In this document: one piece after another, positions 1 through 11,216 of the stretch
How the letters are laid out: each line of letters opens with the position of its first letter
How positions within the stretch are numbered: position 1 is the stretch's first letter
Assembly (NCBI GenBank): GCA_001430745.1
Contig: KQ482011.1
Span: 87,769-121,968 of the forward strand
Direction: 5' to 3'
Length of the DNA: 34,200 nt
Source of the DNA: Auxenochlorella pyrenoidosa
Lineage: Eukaryota > Chlorophyta > Trebouxiophyceae > Chlorellales > Chlorellaceae
Notes under the pieces: generated by a model
The model's input: only the letters and a program-made list of their open reading frames with translations
Told to the model about the DNA's origin: nothing
Databases searched by the model: none
Made by a program: the position numbers and the translations under genes

Positions 1-6
1 TTGCAG

Positions 7-956
7 TTACCGCGCCATGTTTGCGCTGCGCAACCGGGGCGGCGACGAGGCGGTGCGCGCCCTGGGCGCCTCCTTCTCCTCCGCCTCCTCCGCCCTGCTC
101 AAGCACGAGGTGGCCTACGTGCTGGGGCAGATGCAGGACGCGCACGCGGTGGCCACCCTCAAGTGCGTGGGTGTCTGGGGCAGAGCGCGCCTGGCGTGCC
201 CGGGAGGGAGGGGCTGCATGGCCGGGGATGCGCCATTGGGGCGGCTGTCAGACCCCTGACCCGCTGCTCCGTGCTTGGGTGGGCATGCCGGGCGTGGCCC
301 TCCACGTTCAACGCAAGTCGTGTACTACACTGCCTGATGCACTGGCCAACAAGACCCAAGCCCCCTCTCCCCACCTCCCACCCCCCCCGAATACAACCCA
401 AACCCACGTGCACATCAACCTCCACCACACACACACACACAAACATACATGGCCCAGCCCTATCCTCCAACCTCTGCTCCGCAGGCGGGTGCTGGAGGAC
501 CCGGCAGAGAACCCCATGGTGCGGCACGAGGCGGCAGAGGCGCTGGGCGCCATCGCGGAGCCCGAGTGCATCCAGCTGCTCAAGCAGGTGCGCGGGGCGC
601 CGGCTGGGGCACAGCCAAGAACCAATGCTCCTGCCTCCCGGCCCCGGTTGAGGCACAGCCAAGAACCAAGGCCCCTGCCTTCCGGCGCCGGCGCCGGCGC
701 GCCGACCTGTGCAGCGCCACCCTGCGCCGCGTGCCTTGCCCCTGCCGTGGCTCCACACCCCTGGCCCTGTGCCCCGCCCCTCTCCTTGCGTGCCTCCCGC
801 TCCCTGCAGTACGCCACAGACCCAGAGCCCATCGTTGCAGACTCGTGCATCGTTGCCCTCGACATGCTGGAGTTTGAGCAGAGCGGCGGCTTCCAGTACG
901 CCGACGATGGCAGCCAGCCTGCCACGGCGCCTGCAGTGGTAACTGCCAGCGCGTGA
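7..956 (+). CDS. DOHH: Deoxyhypusine hydroxylase, 3' part (5' end outside window)
   Basis: Exons 7-162, 485-587 and 810-956. Bases 1-6 (ttgcag) read as the acceptor of an upstream intron. Introns are GT-AG and phases agree across both junctions; the stop is TGA 954-956. The product is the C-terminal half of DOHH, the di-iron HEAT-repeat enzyme that hydroxylates deoxyhypusine on eIF5A in the cytosol, the last step of hypusine formation. Seen: the family signature YRAMFALRN, then KHEVAYVLGQMQ and VRHEAAEALGAIA. These two His-Glu pairs match the second pair of iron-ligand motifs in the family; the first pair must lie upstream of the window. The C-terminus after the last HEAT repeat is short and Ala/Thr-rich. 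The gene converges with the minus-strand surface-protein gene. Recognition is firm; only the missing 5' half limits it. Confidence 0.93.
163..484 (+). repeat. CA microsatellite in DOHH intron
   Basis: The 322-nt intron has a (CA)n run at about 425-442, some 42 nt upstream of its acceptor, followed by a pyrimidine-rich tract and CAG. Nothing else is seen in the intron. Confidence 0.8.
609..685 (+). repeat. 44-nt tandem duplication in DOHH second intron
   Basis: The segment beginning gcacagccaagaaccaa at 609 recurs at 653 (period 44), with about 33 nt strongly similar. It lies wholly inside the intron 588-809. Confidence 0.75.
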
Positions 957-1514
957 GCATGGCAGAGGGGTGCCTGCTGGGCTCCCCCCGTGCATGCACG
1001 TCGTTTGTCAAGGTATTTCCCCTGCTCGTCCCCTATTTCATCTCTCATCTGCTTCCGTCCACACCTGTCCTTGCTCCATGTAACTCCCTGCTGGTGTCTG
1101 TTTTCACACGAGGTCGTGAGCCACTCCCTTCCTCTGCTGGCAGGCTTTTCAAGCCAGCAGGGTGACAGACAGGGAGTTGAGTGTGGCCTGGCAGGCGGTT
1201 GCAGCCCAAGGGTGTATGGATGGCAGGAGCCAGGGGCACAGTGTCAAGGAAGGTAGGAAGGAGGGGAGTACATCAAGCATCAACAAGCAACAAGTCTTTC
1301 AGGACAAAGAATCGGTTAAGGACAACTCAGCGCTAGAATTCGGTAACAATCTCGCTGCACTTCCGGCAGGGTGGCTAAGGGATCGGCAGGGACCCCAGGT
1401 GTTGCGGCTGGACGCGTTGGCTGTGGAACACAAATCAGATCGTCCAGCGTGTGCCTGCTGTCAGGCCTATGGCGTGGACGGCAGCTGAAGCAAGCGCCCA
1501 GCGAGACCCTGTGC
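957..1514. other. Convergent 3' intergenic region
   Basis: This holds the 3' UTR of DOHH, with TGTAA at 1079-1083, and on the other strand the 3' UTR of the surface-protein gene that stops at 1515. No gene is seen and its short ORFs have no recognisable content. No TGTAA was found for the minus-strand gene here. Confidence 0.6.
1079..1083 (+). terminator. TGTAA polyadenylation signal, DOHH
   Basis: TGTAA, the usual chlorophyte poly(A) signal, lies about 123 nt after the DOHH stop codon. Confidence 0.55.
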
Positions 1515-4500
1515 CTACTCGTAGCGCGGCAGGTTCTCCACGCTGCCACGCAGCACCAGCGCCGCCGCGCCGAGCCGTGCAGCCGCCGCCGCGCTGCCGC
1601 CGCCAGCCGGGCGCTCCTTGTCGGGGCTCGCCGGCATGCTGCCGTAGCCCACGTTCTCGTCGCCGCCCTCGTACCGCTGCCGCCGGCCCTGCGCCGGCAG
1701 CGCCAGCGGCGCGGGGCGCGGGATCTTGGAAGGAGAGGCGCCCAGGTACAGGGGCTGAGCCGCGGCGCAGGCGCCGTCATACGGCATCGTGGCTGGCGCA
1801 GGGGGCGCCCCCGGGATGCGCGACCGAGGGCTGGCGCTGGCAGAGCGCTGCTGCTCGCGCTGCTGCTGCCCCTCCAAAGCTGCCTCCACATTTCCCAGGA
1901 CAGCCGAGTACGAGGGCGGCAGCGGCACAGCCTCGCGCTCCTGCCTCAGGCTGCAGCGGGGTGCAGGCAGCAGGGGCGCACGTCGGCGCGCCACGGGCAG
2001 CCACGCGGCACGGCGCGCAGGGCGCAGGGGTTGCAGGGTGCAGGTGTGCACATCGGACACCAGGCACAGCGGGCTGGCAGGCCAGGCGGGCGCGAGCGCC
2101 GCTCGCACCTGCGCTCCTTCTGCGCCTGCGCCGCCTCGGCGGCCAGGGTCTGCAGCAGGCGGCCCCTCGGCGTGTTGAAGTAGCGGCCGGCCACGCCAGA
2201 GGGGCCGCTCACGATGCTGCTGCTGGTGGCGGAAGTGGCCATGGACTCTGCCGGCGCGCCGGCGGGGCTCACGCCCTGCATGGTCTGGCTGGCAGAGGGC
2301 CCGATGTCGTCCAAGTCGTCGACATCAACGCTGCAGGGGGGAGGGGTGGGGTTGGTGTGTGTGTGTGTGTGTGTTGGTGGGGGGGGAGGAGGAGAAGCTG
2401 CCCAGGGTGTGCTGTGGAAGTGGCGGCAGGCAGGGGCGCGGCAGAGGCAGTCCAGATGAGACGAAGCAGCAGGGTTGGCCACGGCAGGGGTCGGTTGGCA
2501 AGCGGATGGAGTTTGGAGAGCAGGGCGACGACAGCGCAGGGCACAACCGCCGGCCCGTCTCCAGGCAGCGCCCCCACCTGCGCTGCAGGTTGCTTGCTGC
2601 ACGGGTGCGCTGCATGCCTGCACGTGGCACGGGACGGGGCAGATGCTTGCCAAGGCCGCATGCACACCGCATGTTGCGAGTTTCAAAGCGAGCGCAATCG
2701 ACGGCGCCTGCAGCCGGCCCCCCAGCGTGAGCGCCACTGCACATGGCCCCTTCAACCCTCGCCCCTCTGCCGGGCGCCTGCCCCTCACCCGAGCTTGCGC
2801 CCCAGGACCGCGGCGTGCTCATCTGGCGCGCCCACCGCGCCTCGCCTTGCGCGCCCTTGCGCGCCGAGCGCAGCGGCGCTAGCAGCCGGGACAGGCCCGC
2901 GGCGATCACCTCGCGGGCCGAGGATTTCGGGGTGGCAGAGGCCTTGCGGGCGCTGCCTAGCATCGAGTCGAGGTCGTCCAGAGGGTCGGCGGGGCCAGGG
3001 CCTGCAGGGCCAGCGGCACCAGGAGCAGCAATCCATCGCGTGCCTCAACCACGTGGAAGACTTTTGTGACTTGCATGTGGCATGAACGCGAATGCTGGGA
3101 CGATTTGCAGGTAATGCTGGGGTGGGGTGGGGTGGGGCAGCGGCCACCACAGCAGCCTATTTCCATGCACTTTGGGGTCACCAGCGACACACAGCGCATG
3201 CACTGCTTCCCTAGCCGCCGTTTGGCACCGCTCTGTTCCCACCAGGCCAGCAGGCTTGGCAGCCCAGCATGCCCCCCAGACGCTCACCCTCCTCTCGCCC
3301 GGTGGCCCGGCCCGAGCGGTGGGTCGAGGCGTCCATGGCGCTAAAGTGCGCGGCGGGGATGCGTGCTGCCTGCACGGCGGGCGGCCTGCTGCCCGCTGCC
3401 TCCGCAGCGGGGTTTAGCTTGCTCAGCGGCAGCAGCGGCACGACGGGCCGGCCCGGCAACGCGACCGGCGCCGGCTCATGCACCGCCTGCGCGGCCTCCG
3501 CATCGGCCGCCAACTGTGCAGACTGAAGCTGACCCAGCGGCAGGCGCGGCACCTCTGGACGGCCGTCCAAGAACTGCCAGGGTGGGAAGTTCGGGGGTGG
3601 GGCTGGGTTGCAAGCCAGCCACAGTGCCCAAGCAACATCATCAAAACACGGTCAAAGGTTGCCGGAGCTGCCTGGGCAGCCCATGGCAGCCAGGGCATGC
3701 CAAAGCATGGCTCATTGCAGGTGGCTAGGGCGTGTTGAGCTCTCGGCCCACCTTGCGCTGGGCCTCAGCCCCGGCGGAGAGCGCTAGCGGCGACACTGGT
3801 GCCCCCTCATCGTCGCCCATCCAGCACACTGCGGCAGCGCAGGCATGGATGTACAGAGGGGCGAGGAAAAGTCGGGTGGTAAGCATGCAGATGCAGGGAG
3901 GCATGAGCTGACTGGTGCAGCGATGAGCATGCACATGTGCCAGCAAGGCTCCTTTGCCTCCCTCATTTCATCACTCTTCATCACCCCTGGACGCGCCCCT
4001 CTCCCTCCCTCCCCTTGTCAGCACCACCGCACCTGACTCCACGCTGGCTCGCAGATTGGGCATGACCTGAGTTGAGGGTGACTGCAGCTCGCCGGGGCCA
4101 GCAGCCCTGGGCCAGGGCAGGGAGGCGGTTGGGCACGGTGAGCACACAGACATGGCTAACGAGCAAGGCCGGGGGGCCGAGCAGCAAAGCCAGCCTCGGC
4201 ACCGGCACCGTCAGGAAAGCAAACCACACGCGGGCAGCACGATGTCGATTATCAGGGCCAGGCAGGCCGGGGGGTGGCCTGCTGTCGCGCTGCGCAGCCC
4301 GCTCACTTCCGCCCGCCAGAGCCCAGGCCGCCGGCAGCAGCGTCCGCCTCCAGAGCCTCCACCGCGGCGCGCAGCCGGTCTAGCTTGTCCCTGCCAGGTC
4401 GGCAGTGTGCAGGCAGGCATGCATGCAGGAAGAGCGTTCAACTACGGTGCCGACAGGGCAGCGCGGCGCCGGCCCCTGGTGTCAGGGCTGGAGCGCATGC

Positions 4501-7500
4501 TTCACACATGAGCGTGAGAGCAAGCCACCTGACAGGGCTGGCAGTGCTGCACTATGCGCCCCCTTGCCAGGTCATCACCTGCGTGCCCGAGTGTCCTGGC
4601 TGTCCAAGCTGCGATTGACCGACTGTAGGCGGCGCACAGCCGGGTCAGGCACCGCTGCAGCACCCTCCAGGGCCGTCGGGGCGGCGCCGCCCAAGCTGGG
4701 CCGCGCGCTGAGGGCCATGCGGGCGGGGTAGCCCGGGCGGGGCATGCTGCAGGGAACAGGGGGCTTATGCAGCGCGTGGGGCACAGGCAGGCGCAACAGA
4801 AGGCAGGATGAAGCCTGGGGGAGGCCAGGAGATGCTCCATGTGAGGCATAAGCACCCGCCCCCCCCCCCAAAAAAAAACACGCCAGAGGCTGCCCCACCT
4901 CATCAGGCTCTTGCTCTCCGACATGCCGGGCTCGTTGTTGTATGCCGGGTTGTAGAAGAGGCGGGCCTGGGGGTCGACAGGCGACGAGGTGTAGCTCTGC
5001 GCAAGGGCAGGGCGGGCAGGGAATGTTGAGCAGGCCTGGAATGCCGCCTTCCGATCGGATGGGTTTAGGGCGCAGCCAAACTGCAACACAGGGCAAGCTG
5101 GCTGACGGTGCCTGCCCTGCGCACGCAAAACCGCACGTCTACACACCCTCCCCAGGCCATACCAGCCACAAAAAAACGAATGTCAATCAAACAGACCCGC
5201 CGCTCCAGACACAACTGCCCATGGTTACGAATGGGCATCACCACGCGGATGTGGTGCGGGCACCCTGACCTCCCATTCCCCCCACCCACCCACCCACAAC
5301 CCACCTGCATCATCACCCCCGCCAGGTGGTTGGTCAGCGACGCATCCACCGGCTGCGGCAGCGAGCGGGCGCTGAGCACCGAGGCCTGCACCGACTGCAC
5401 CGGGTGCACGGCCATGGAGGCGGCGGCCAGGGCGGGGCTGTCTGCCTGCAGGTGCGAGGCGGTGTCCACGGTGGCCGCGACGGCGCGGCCGCTGCTGCCT
5501 GCAAGCGAGGGGGCGCAGGGAGGACAGCTCAACAGGGGAGCTCGTCTGTGGGTGTGGAAACACAGACCAGGAAGAAGAGTTAATCGGCACGCAAGCAAGG
5601 CAGGCACCAGCGATTGGCGCGGCCACCTGTGACCCACCTGTGTGCTGGGAGGCGTCGCCAGAGGAGTTGTTGCCAGAGCTGGTGAGCGAGCGGCGCAGCG
5701 GGTGCATGTCGGCCAGGCCGGGCGTGGCAGACGCGACGGGCGCCTGCCCGGCGCCCGCGTCATGCAGCCGGCGGGGCGGTGAGCCCGGCCGCCTCCCCAC
5801 CGCCTGAGTAGCGGCCATGCTGGCGGCCAGGGGCCCGTCGCCGCCGCGCAGCTGCTGCTTGAACGCCTCCTGGCTGCCGCGCATGAGAGACTCCTGGGAC
5901 TGGCGCAGGCTGCGCATGGCGTCGGCGTACGTGCCCTGCGACGACGCGCCCCTGCCCAGGCTGCTGCCGCTGCCGTACTTCTCGCGCAGGCTGCGGGCCT
6001 CGCCAAAGGCGGCAGAGTCCTCGGCTGCCGTGCCGTACTGGCTCTCCACGTCGCCTGCAAAGCAGGGGTCCAGAGGGGGCACATGCGGTGGTGCGCATAT
6101 AGCAGCAGCTTGCCGCGCCACTGCGAGCTGTGTTGATGGAGCGAGAGGGCAGCGCATGCACTGCCCCAGGCAGCCTGCCGCGCCCCGGCCTGCCGGCCGC
6201 TTGCCTGAGTTGGCGGGCGAATGGCCGCCAGAGGAGAAGCCCTGGAAGGCGCGCCGGCGGCGGCGGTACAGGACAAAGCCGGCGATGGCCAGGGCAGGCA
6301 CCAGGATGCCCACGATGGGGCCCACAATGATGCCCACGTTTGTGCCTTGGCTGCCGTCATCTGCGAACGAAAAGCAAGGAGTGGCAGGCTCGGCACGTTG
6401 GTCGCACGGCGAACCATCCCGACCCTGCCTGTCCTGGCGCATGTCAGAACCCCTGGAAAGGCAAGCTACCTCTCCTGACGGCCATGAACGTTCCTGGCCC
6501 CCACACCTGAGCTGCTGACGGCGCCAGGGCCATCGCCAGAGCTGTCGCTGGAGCCGTCGCCAGGGGCGGCACCAGGGTCGGTCGCTGGTGGCGTGGCTGG
6601 CGGGCTGGCCAGCCCCAGTGCGACAACGTCGGCCACGCAGTTGCCGCTTGACTGTCAGGGCAGAGCACGGAGGCCGGGGGAGGGTTTGTGCATGGACAGC
6701 CATACAGGGTGCGATGTTGTAAGATGCGCTAGCTTCGCTGCAGCGCACGTGTGCGGCGTCAAACAACAATCAAGGCAGCCGCAGTCCCGCCTCAGCCGCC
6801 GAGCTCACCTGCACAAAGCCCGCAGCGCAGTCCTGGCAGGCCGTGCCGTTGTAGCCTGCAAAGCACTGGCAGGTGCCAGTGGCGGGCTGGCACACCCCGG
6901 CGCCGCATCCGGCGGGGCAGGCCTGCAATGCAGTGGGGAGCAGTCAGGATGGAGCAGGGTCTAGCAAGTCGCAGACATCACATTTAAAGGAACGGGTATA
7001 AAGGCTGAACCACAGGCGTCGACATCAGCGCCCTGTCCCTTGCAGCCCAGTGGCACGCGGCTCACCTTGCTCTCGGCGGCGCAGTCCTCTGGGCAGCTGC
7101 CCTCCACCAGGCCCTCCACGCTGCGCTCGCCCACCTCGCAGATGCCGTTGCCGCACATGCCCGTGCTGCGGGGGTTTGCCGGGTGGGGTGGGGGGTGGGG
7201 GGTGGGGGATGGGGGTTGGGGGGCATGAGGGCCCATCCAGGCGTCCTGTGCTGGCAGCCTGGAGCGCTGCCTGTCCCACCGACTGCCAGCACGCGCCGCG
7301 CCAGCTGTCCTCGCCTGCCCCGCCTGCCTGCCGCCACCCCCCCTGCCCACGCCTCACCGCTGCGCCGAGGTGCCCTCCTCAGCCAGGCGCACAGGGCCGC
7401 TGGCGCTCTGCGCCGCCAGCTGCGACAGCACAGCGTCCATCCAGGCGGCGCTGAGCTGCGCCCCCTCGCTCTCAGAGGCAGTGTCTGGGTCCAGCGTGAG

Positions 7501-10500
7501 GGTGGTGGTGAGGTAGACGGGCCCCGACTGGGACTTGTCCGACACCCGGAGGCGGCGCGCGCCCGAGGAGACTGCCAGCTGGGAGGTGGGCGGCGGCACC
7601 TCAGCCAGGCTGGCAGGCGCAAGCGCACCCTCGGGCAGCTGCAGCGCGGCCGTCAGGTTGGCCAGCAGGGCCTCCAAGGGCTTCTCCTGCATGAGTTGAG
7701 GCATTGGAAAGCAGCAGGGCAGGGCAGGGAAGGGGTGGGGTAAGCGCGGGTGCAGGCAGGCAGCCGGGCCGAGCGGGGGCATGCGCCGCGCCCTGCTGGG
7801 GTTGTCGACATGCGGTAAAGGCTGTGGGAGGGTGCAGCCTGCGCACCTCAACGGCGTCGCCTTGGATGATGCCGGGCGCCACCTGGAAGGCCAGCGTCAG
7901 CTCCACGGCGCAGCTGCTGCCCAGGCCGTCGCAAACGCCGCACTCGTCAACGGCGCCGCTCTGGGGGACGAAGGGGAGGCACGCGCCGCGGGGAACGTCA
8001 GCCAGAGCTGCGGACCCAGGCTGCACCCACTTTTCCAGCAGGCACGCCAGATCCCCCTCGGAAGAGTCAGCACCATGTCCTTGCCCTCCCCCAGCTGTGC
8101 CCAGAATTACAGCGCCGAGCGGAGGCCCCCACCTGGCAGCACACGCCATTGGCGTCCGGCAGCGTGGCGCAGCAGGCGCCCGTGATGTCGACCAGCCTGC
8201 CGGTGCCGTTGCACACGCCGCAGGCATCCAGGGTTCCAGAGGCGCAGCAGGAGCCGGCAGCATCCAGGACGGCGCCTGCCGGGCAGCATGCGCCAGCAGT
8301 GTCCACCACCCCCGAGGCACAGCATTGCAGCTGCGAGTCGATGACGCCGGTGGGGCAGCCAGGTGGCACCTGCGAGGAGGCAGGCAGCGCAAATTTCACG
8401 CTGGTCCTTCAAAAGGATCGGCAGCTGAGCTCCAGTGCATGCCGCAGGCCAGCACGCACTGTACGCTGTACGCGCAAGCAGCGCGCAGCACACAGCGCTT
8501 GCGCTGCACATGCCTGCGGCTGTCCACACCGACCTGGCAGTGCGCTCCAGTGAAGCCCATGCCGGGCTCGCAGGCGCAGGAGCCATCGCTGCACTCGCCG
8601 CGCCCGTAGCAGGCGCTGCTGGCGCAAAAGTCGCAGGCCTGCAGGGCGCAGCGCTGCTCCGCCGCTGGCTTGGCGCCAGCGGCAGCGCACTCTGCCTCGT
8701 CGGCGGGCTGGCCAGACAGCAGGTCGACGCAGGTGACGGGGCGCGACTGGGAGCCGCCTGCAGTGGGAGCATCCCAGCAAAGAGCGTAGGAGCAGCTGAG
8801 GATGTGCAAAGGGCCAGATGGTGGAATGGCACCAGCGGCAGCAGCGGGCTGCCACCAAGCCTTGAAAGCCATGTGCACGCAAACGGCGCACGGCCGCTAT
8901 TCAAAACAGCACCAGGGCAGCCACTGGCAGCAACAGGCTGGCACGGGCTCAAGGGGATCCCAGTGGCACGGCAGCGCACCTCCGCACTCGGCGCTGCAGG
9001 CGCCCCACTCCCCGGCCTGCCAGGCAAACGCGCCGCAGGGCGCCGTGTTGCAGTCGTGCTGGGCTGGCCCCTTGTCCGCGGGGTCGCAGATGCCCCCCTC
9101 GGGGCCCTGGCAGGTGGCCATGCGGGTGGCGGTGCCGCCGCCACAGGTGGCATTGCAGGCGCTCCAGGCGGTGTGTTGCCAGTATGTGCCATTGCAGGGG
9201 GGGCCACTGCAGAGGGGGCAGCCAGGTGACGCGTCGCCAGTGCAGAGCAGCCCAGCGACAGGGCAGCGCAGCGCTTTGTCCGGCAGGCTGCATGCATCCG
9301 TGCACACTGTGGTACAAGGGGCCACCCTGGCACTCACACACAGGCGCGGGAGGTGACGGCGTCGGCGCCGCCCGGGCACTGCGCCGGCGCCAGCAGCGCG
9401 CCGCCCGCCGACAGGCAGCTGGCCGTGCGCGTCTGCCAGCCCGAGCCGCAGGCCGCGCTGCAGGGGCCCCAGTCGCCATACACAATCTGGCCAGAGTCGT
9501 CCATGGATTGGGTGCTGACTGAGGGGTCATTCCCCTCAGAGGTGGTGTTGTCTGGCGAGAAGGGCAGCAGGGGCGGCGGCGGGGAGGGCGGCGGGGGCGA
9601 GGGCGGCGGCGGGGACGGGCTGGGCGGCGGCGGCGAGGGCGGGGGGCTGGGCGGCAGGAAGTAGCCAAACCCGAGGATTGTCTCCACGTCTGCACGGGCA
9701 CATTGGTGGAGGCCGGCTCAGGCGACAGGAGGGCCGGAAAAAACAGGGTGGGGCCTTCCCTGTTGCACAAGCACTTCAGGAGCGCGGCGGACACAAGTGC
9801 ACGCACCAGGCGCAAGGCGCATGGAAGTGGCAATGCCATGTAGGTGCACAGCTCATTTCACCAGCCATCTGCACTACCGCGCACCGGAGTCTCCAAGCAT
9901 AAACTGCAGCTGCTCGCCAGCAGCCGCGAACGATGCCAGGCTGTCCTGCAGCGCTCCCGCCGTGGTGGCGTTGTGCAGGTTGGTTGCCAGCAGGGCGGCC
10001 TCTGCCTCGCTGCCGGCATCGACTTGGAGGGTGAAGGTGAAGCATGCGCCAGCGGCAGCGGGCGGCGGGGGTGCCGGCGGCGCAAGCTGAGCTGTGTTGT
10101 TTGCATCGGTGACTTCAGCAAAGCAGGCCGGCTCGCACGCGTCTGCTGCGACCAGCTCTGCAATGGCTGGGTACTCGTCCAGCGTTTGGCAGACAACTGG
10201 CGGCGGCGGAGCGGGGGTGCGAAGCTGGGCGCCTGCGGCGGCAGGCGCAGGGGCTGCAGCCGCATGGGCAGCGGCGCACAGCCCAGAGCGGGCTGCCTCG
10301 TAGACGCTGGCTGAGATGGTCAGCTCGCCACCGCAGAGCCAGAGTGGGTCCGGGCAGGGCGCGGCGGCAAGCGCCGCAGAGCATGGCTGCGCCGCCGTCA
10401 GCTGCACCTGGCAGGGCTGCAGGCCCAGCTGCCGTGTGAGGGTGCGCAGCAGCGAGTCGCCCAGGAAGAAGGAGTTTCTGGGGTCGACGTGCAGGGCGGA

Positions 10501-10629
10501 GACTTGGGTGGCCGCCTGCCAGTAGCGGGGCTGCTGGGTCGTGAAGGCGCAGGACGCGGGCTTCTGCGCAGCGGCAGAACACGCCAGCAGCAGCCCCACA
10601 AGGGCTGCCAAAGCCGTAGAGCCTCGCAT
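1515..10629 (-). CDS. Predicted type I membrane protein: three TSP1 repeats, EGF-like and double-Cys repeats, one TM helix, long tail
   Basis: Exons (minus): 10629-9885, 9689-9338, 9287-8980, 8757-8534, 8369-8133, 7960-7847, 7686-7358, 7165-7066, 6922-6809, 6651-6507, 6360-6205, 6054-5638, 5498-5305, 5080-4899, 4746-4579, 4390-4307, 4106-4033, 3828-3752, 3573-3288, 3001-2836, 2330-2109, 1950-1515. All phases agree, giving 1709 residues. Seen: signal peptide 1-21 (MRGSTALAALVGLLLACSAA); a Ser-Pro linker ~261-288; TSP1 repeats at ~318-366, ~401-450 and ~452-520, with WGPCSAACGSG, WSACNATCGGG and WGACSAECGGG; an EGF-like module ~521-543; double-Cys repeats 544-660; CGNGICEVGE ~773; an EGF-like exon 804-841; TM helix ~897-919 followed by RRRRR; a Ser/Gly/Ala-rich tail of ~790 residues with no kinase motif seen. 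Ligand binding or adhesion with a cytoplasmic signalling or scaffold tail is inference. Least certain are the 3' end of exon 20 (donor at 2835, or GTGAGG at 2788) and whether exons 16 and 18 can be terminal. Confidence 0.82.
2355..2374 (-). repeat. CA microsatellite upstream of exon 21 acceptor
   Basis: The plus strand reads (GT)n, so the sense (minus) strand reads (CA)n, about 24 nt before the acceptor CCCCCTGCAG at 2331. Confidence 0.85.
5270..5304 (-). repeat. G-rich tract at the 5' splice site of intron 13
   Basis: On the sense strand the donor is ATGCAG|GTGGGTTGTGGGTGGGTGGGTGGGG (given in part). At least four GGG runs with short loops start at the splice site itself, so the tract can form an RNA G-quadruplex. 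Confidence 0.75.
6055..6204 (-). other. GC-AG intron (intron 11) of the surface-protein gene
   Basis: The exon ends AACTCAG and is followed by GCAAGC rather than GT. The acceptor is TTTGCAG and both flanks are phase 1. This intron directly follows the exon that encodes the membrane helix. Confidence 0.8.
7166..7225 (-). repeat. C-rich intronic tract before exon 8
   Basis: Plus-strand gggtggggtggggggtgggg runs are CCCCACCCC on the sense strand and form the long pyrimidine tract before the acceptor CCCCCGCAG at 7166. Confidence 0.7.
7847..8369 (-). repeat. Double-cysteine repeat module
   Basis: Exons 8369-8133 and 7960-7847 encode a run of units of the form CC-x2-G-x-[VL]-D-x2-G-x, for example CCASGVVDTAGA, CCPAGAVLDAAGS and CCATLPDANGV. 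Two units end in CGVCNGTG and CGVCDGLG. I count about six units. No Pfam name is assigned from sequence alone; the dense Cys pattern implies a disulfide-stabilised extracellular rod. Confidence 0.75.
9564..9657 (-). repeat. Ser-Pro-rich (hydroxyproline-type) linker repeat
   Basis: GGCGGCGGGGAGGG-type runs on the plus strand encode SPPPP/SPPP repeats on the minus strand, between the N-terminal domain and the first TSP1 repeat. This resembles linkers in volvocine and chlorophyte wall glycoproteins, where such prolines are hydroxylated and glycosylated; that modification is inferred. Confidence 0.85.
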
Positions 10630-11216
10630 GTCACGAGCTCATGAACGCGTCCTCAACCGAACTGAATTGGTTGAACAGGAGGGTTGCAGCTAGGTGCGTA
10701 CTACCGGTAGGGAGCTGCGAAGATGCGCCAAACTGTCGCCCGCTGTCGAGCCATTTGCACAAGACAGCCGCTGACAGCGACGGCGCTGAGGTGGCGGTGT
10801 TGTTAGCCAGTGCCCTCGCCACTCCCATCTTGCTACGGTTGGGCGTAACAATGCAAGGCTTTGGTGAGCACTTCCATCACAAACATCGCGTGAAACGTTG
10901 TATTCCTGCCCCTCTCCACATTTTACACCAAGTGCTTGCTACCTCCGAAATAGAGAGCTGCCGCTCTCACCAGGGCGGTGAGTTGCCCATGCACACATGG
11001 GCACGAACGAACGCTGTAGAAGAAGTGGGCATCTGCGCGGTGCATCACACTGTGCTTGTCTTTGCTGTGTGTCACTGTCCCGTTTCCATCACATGCCTCT
11101 TGCACTACACTACAACTTGTAGCATTACATGGACCCTTGGCTGCTAGAATGTACAGCGTCGCCCTTGAATAATAATGGCAAGGAAAACTCAAAAGGAAGC
11201 AGGGAGGCGGTCAAGG
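10630..11216. promoter_or_regulatory. Intergenic region: 3' UTR of the coiled-coil gene and promoter of the surface-protein gene
   Basis: The two minus-strand genes are head-to-tail here. The region is visibly less GC-rich than the coding sequence. It contains the inferred TGTAA signal of the upstream gene (11129-11125). A promoter for the ATG at 10629 must lie here, but I see no clear TATA box or other named element. Confidence 0.5.
11125..11129 (-). terminator. TGTAA polyadenylation signal, coiled-coil gene
   Basis: The plus strand reads ttaca, so the sense strand reads TGTAA, about 90 nt after the stop at 11217. Confidence 0.6.

Noticed and set aside
1451..3085. 544-codon open frame on the plus strand
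   Set aside because: Arg/Ala/Gly-rich shadow antisense to phase-consistent exons of the surface-protein gene; no motif.
5065..6769. Two overlapping long minus-strand frames as complete genes
   Set aside because: Each contains real exons (including the TM helix) but runs through introns; splicing joins only parts of them.
10630..11216. Separate small gene between the two minus-strand genes
   Set aside because: Short ORFs on both strands show no motif or splice support; the region fits a 3' UTR plus promoter.
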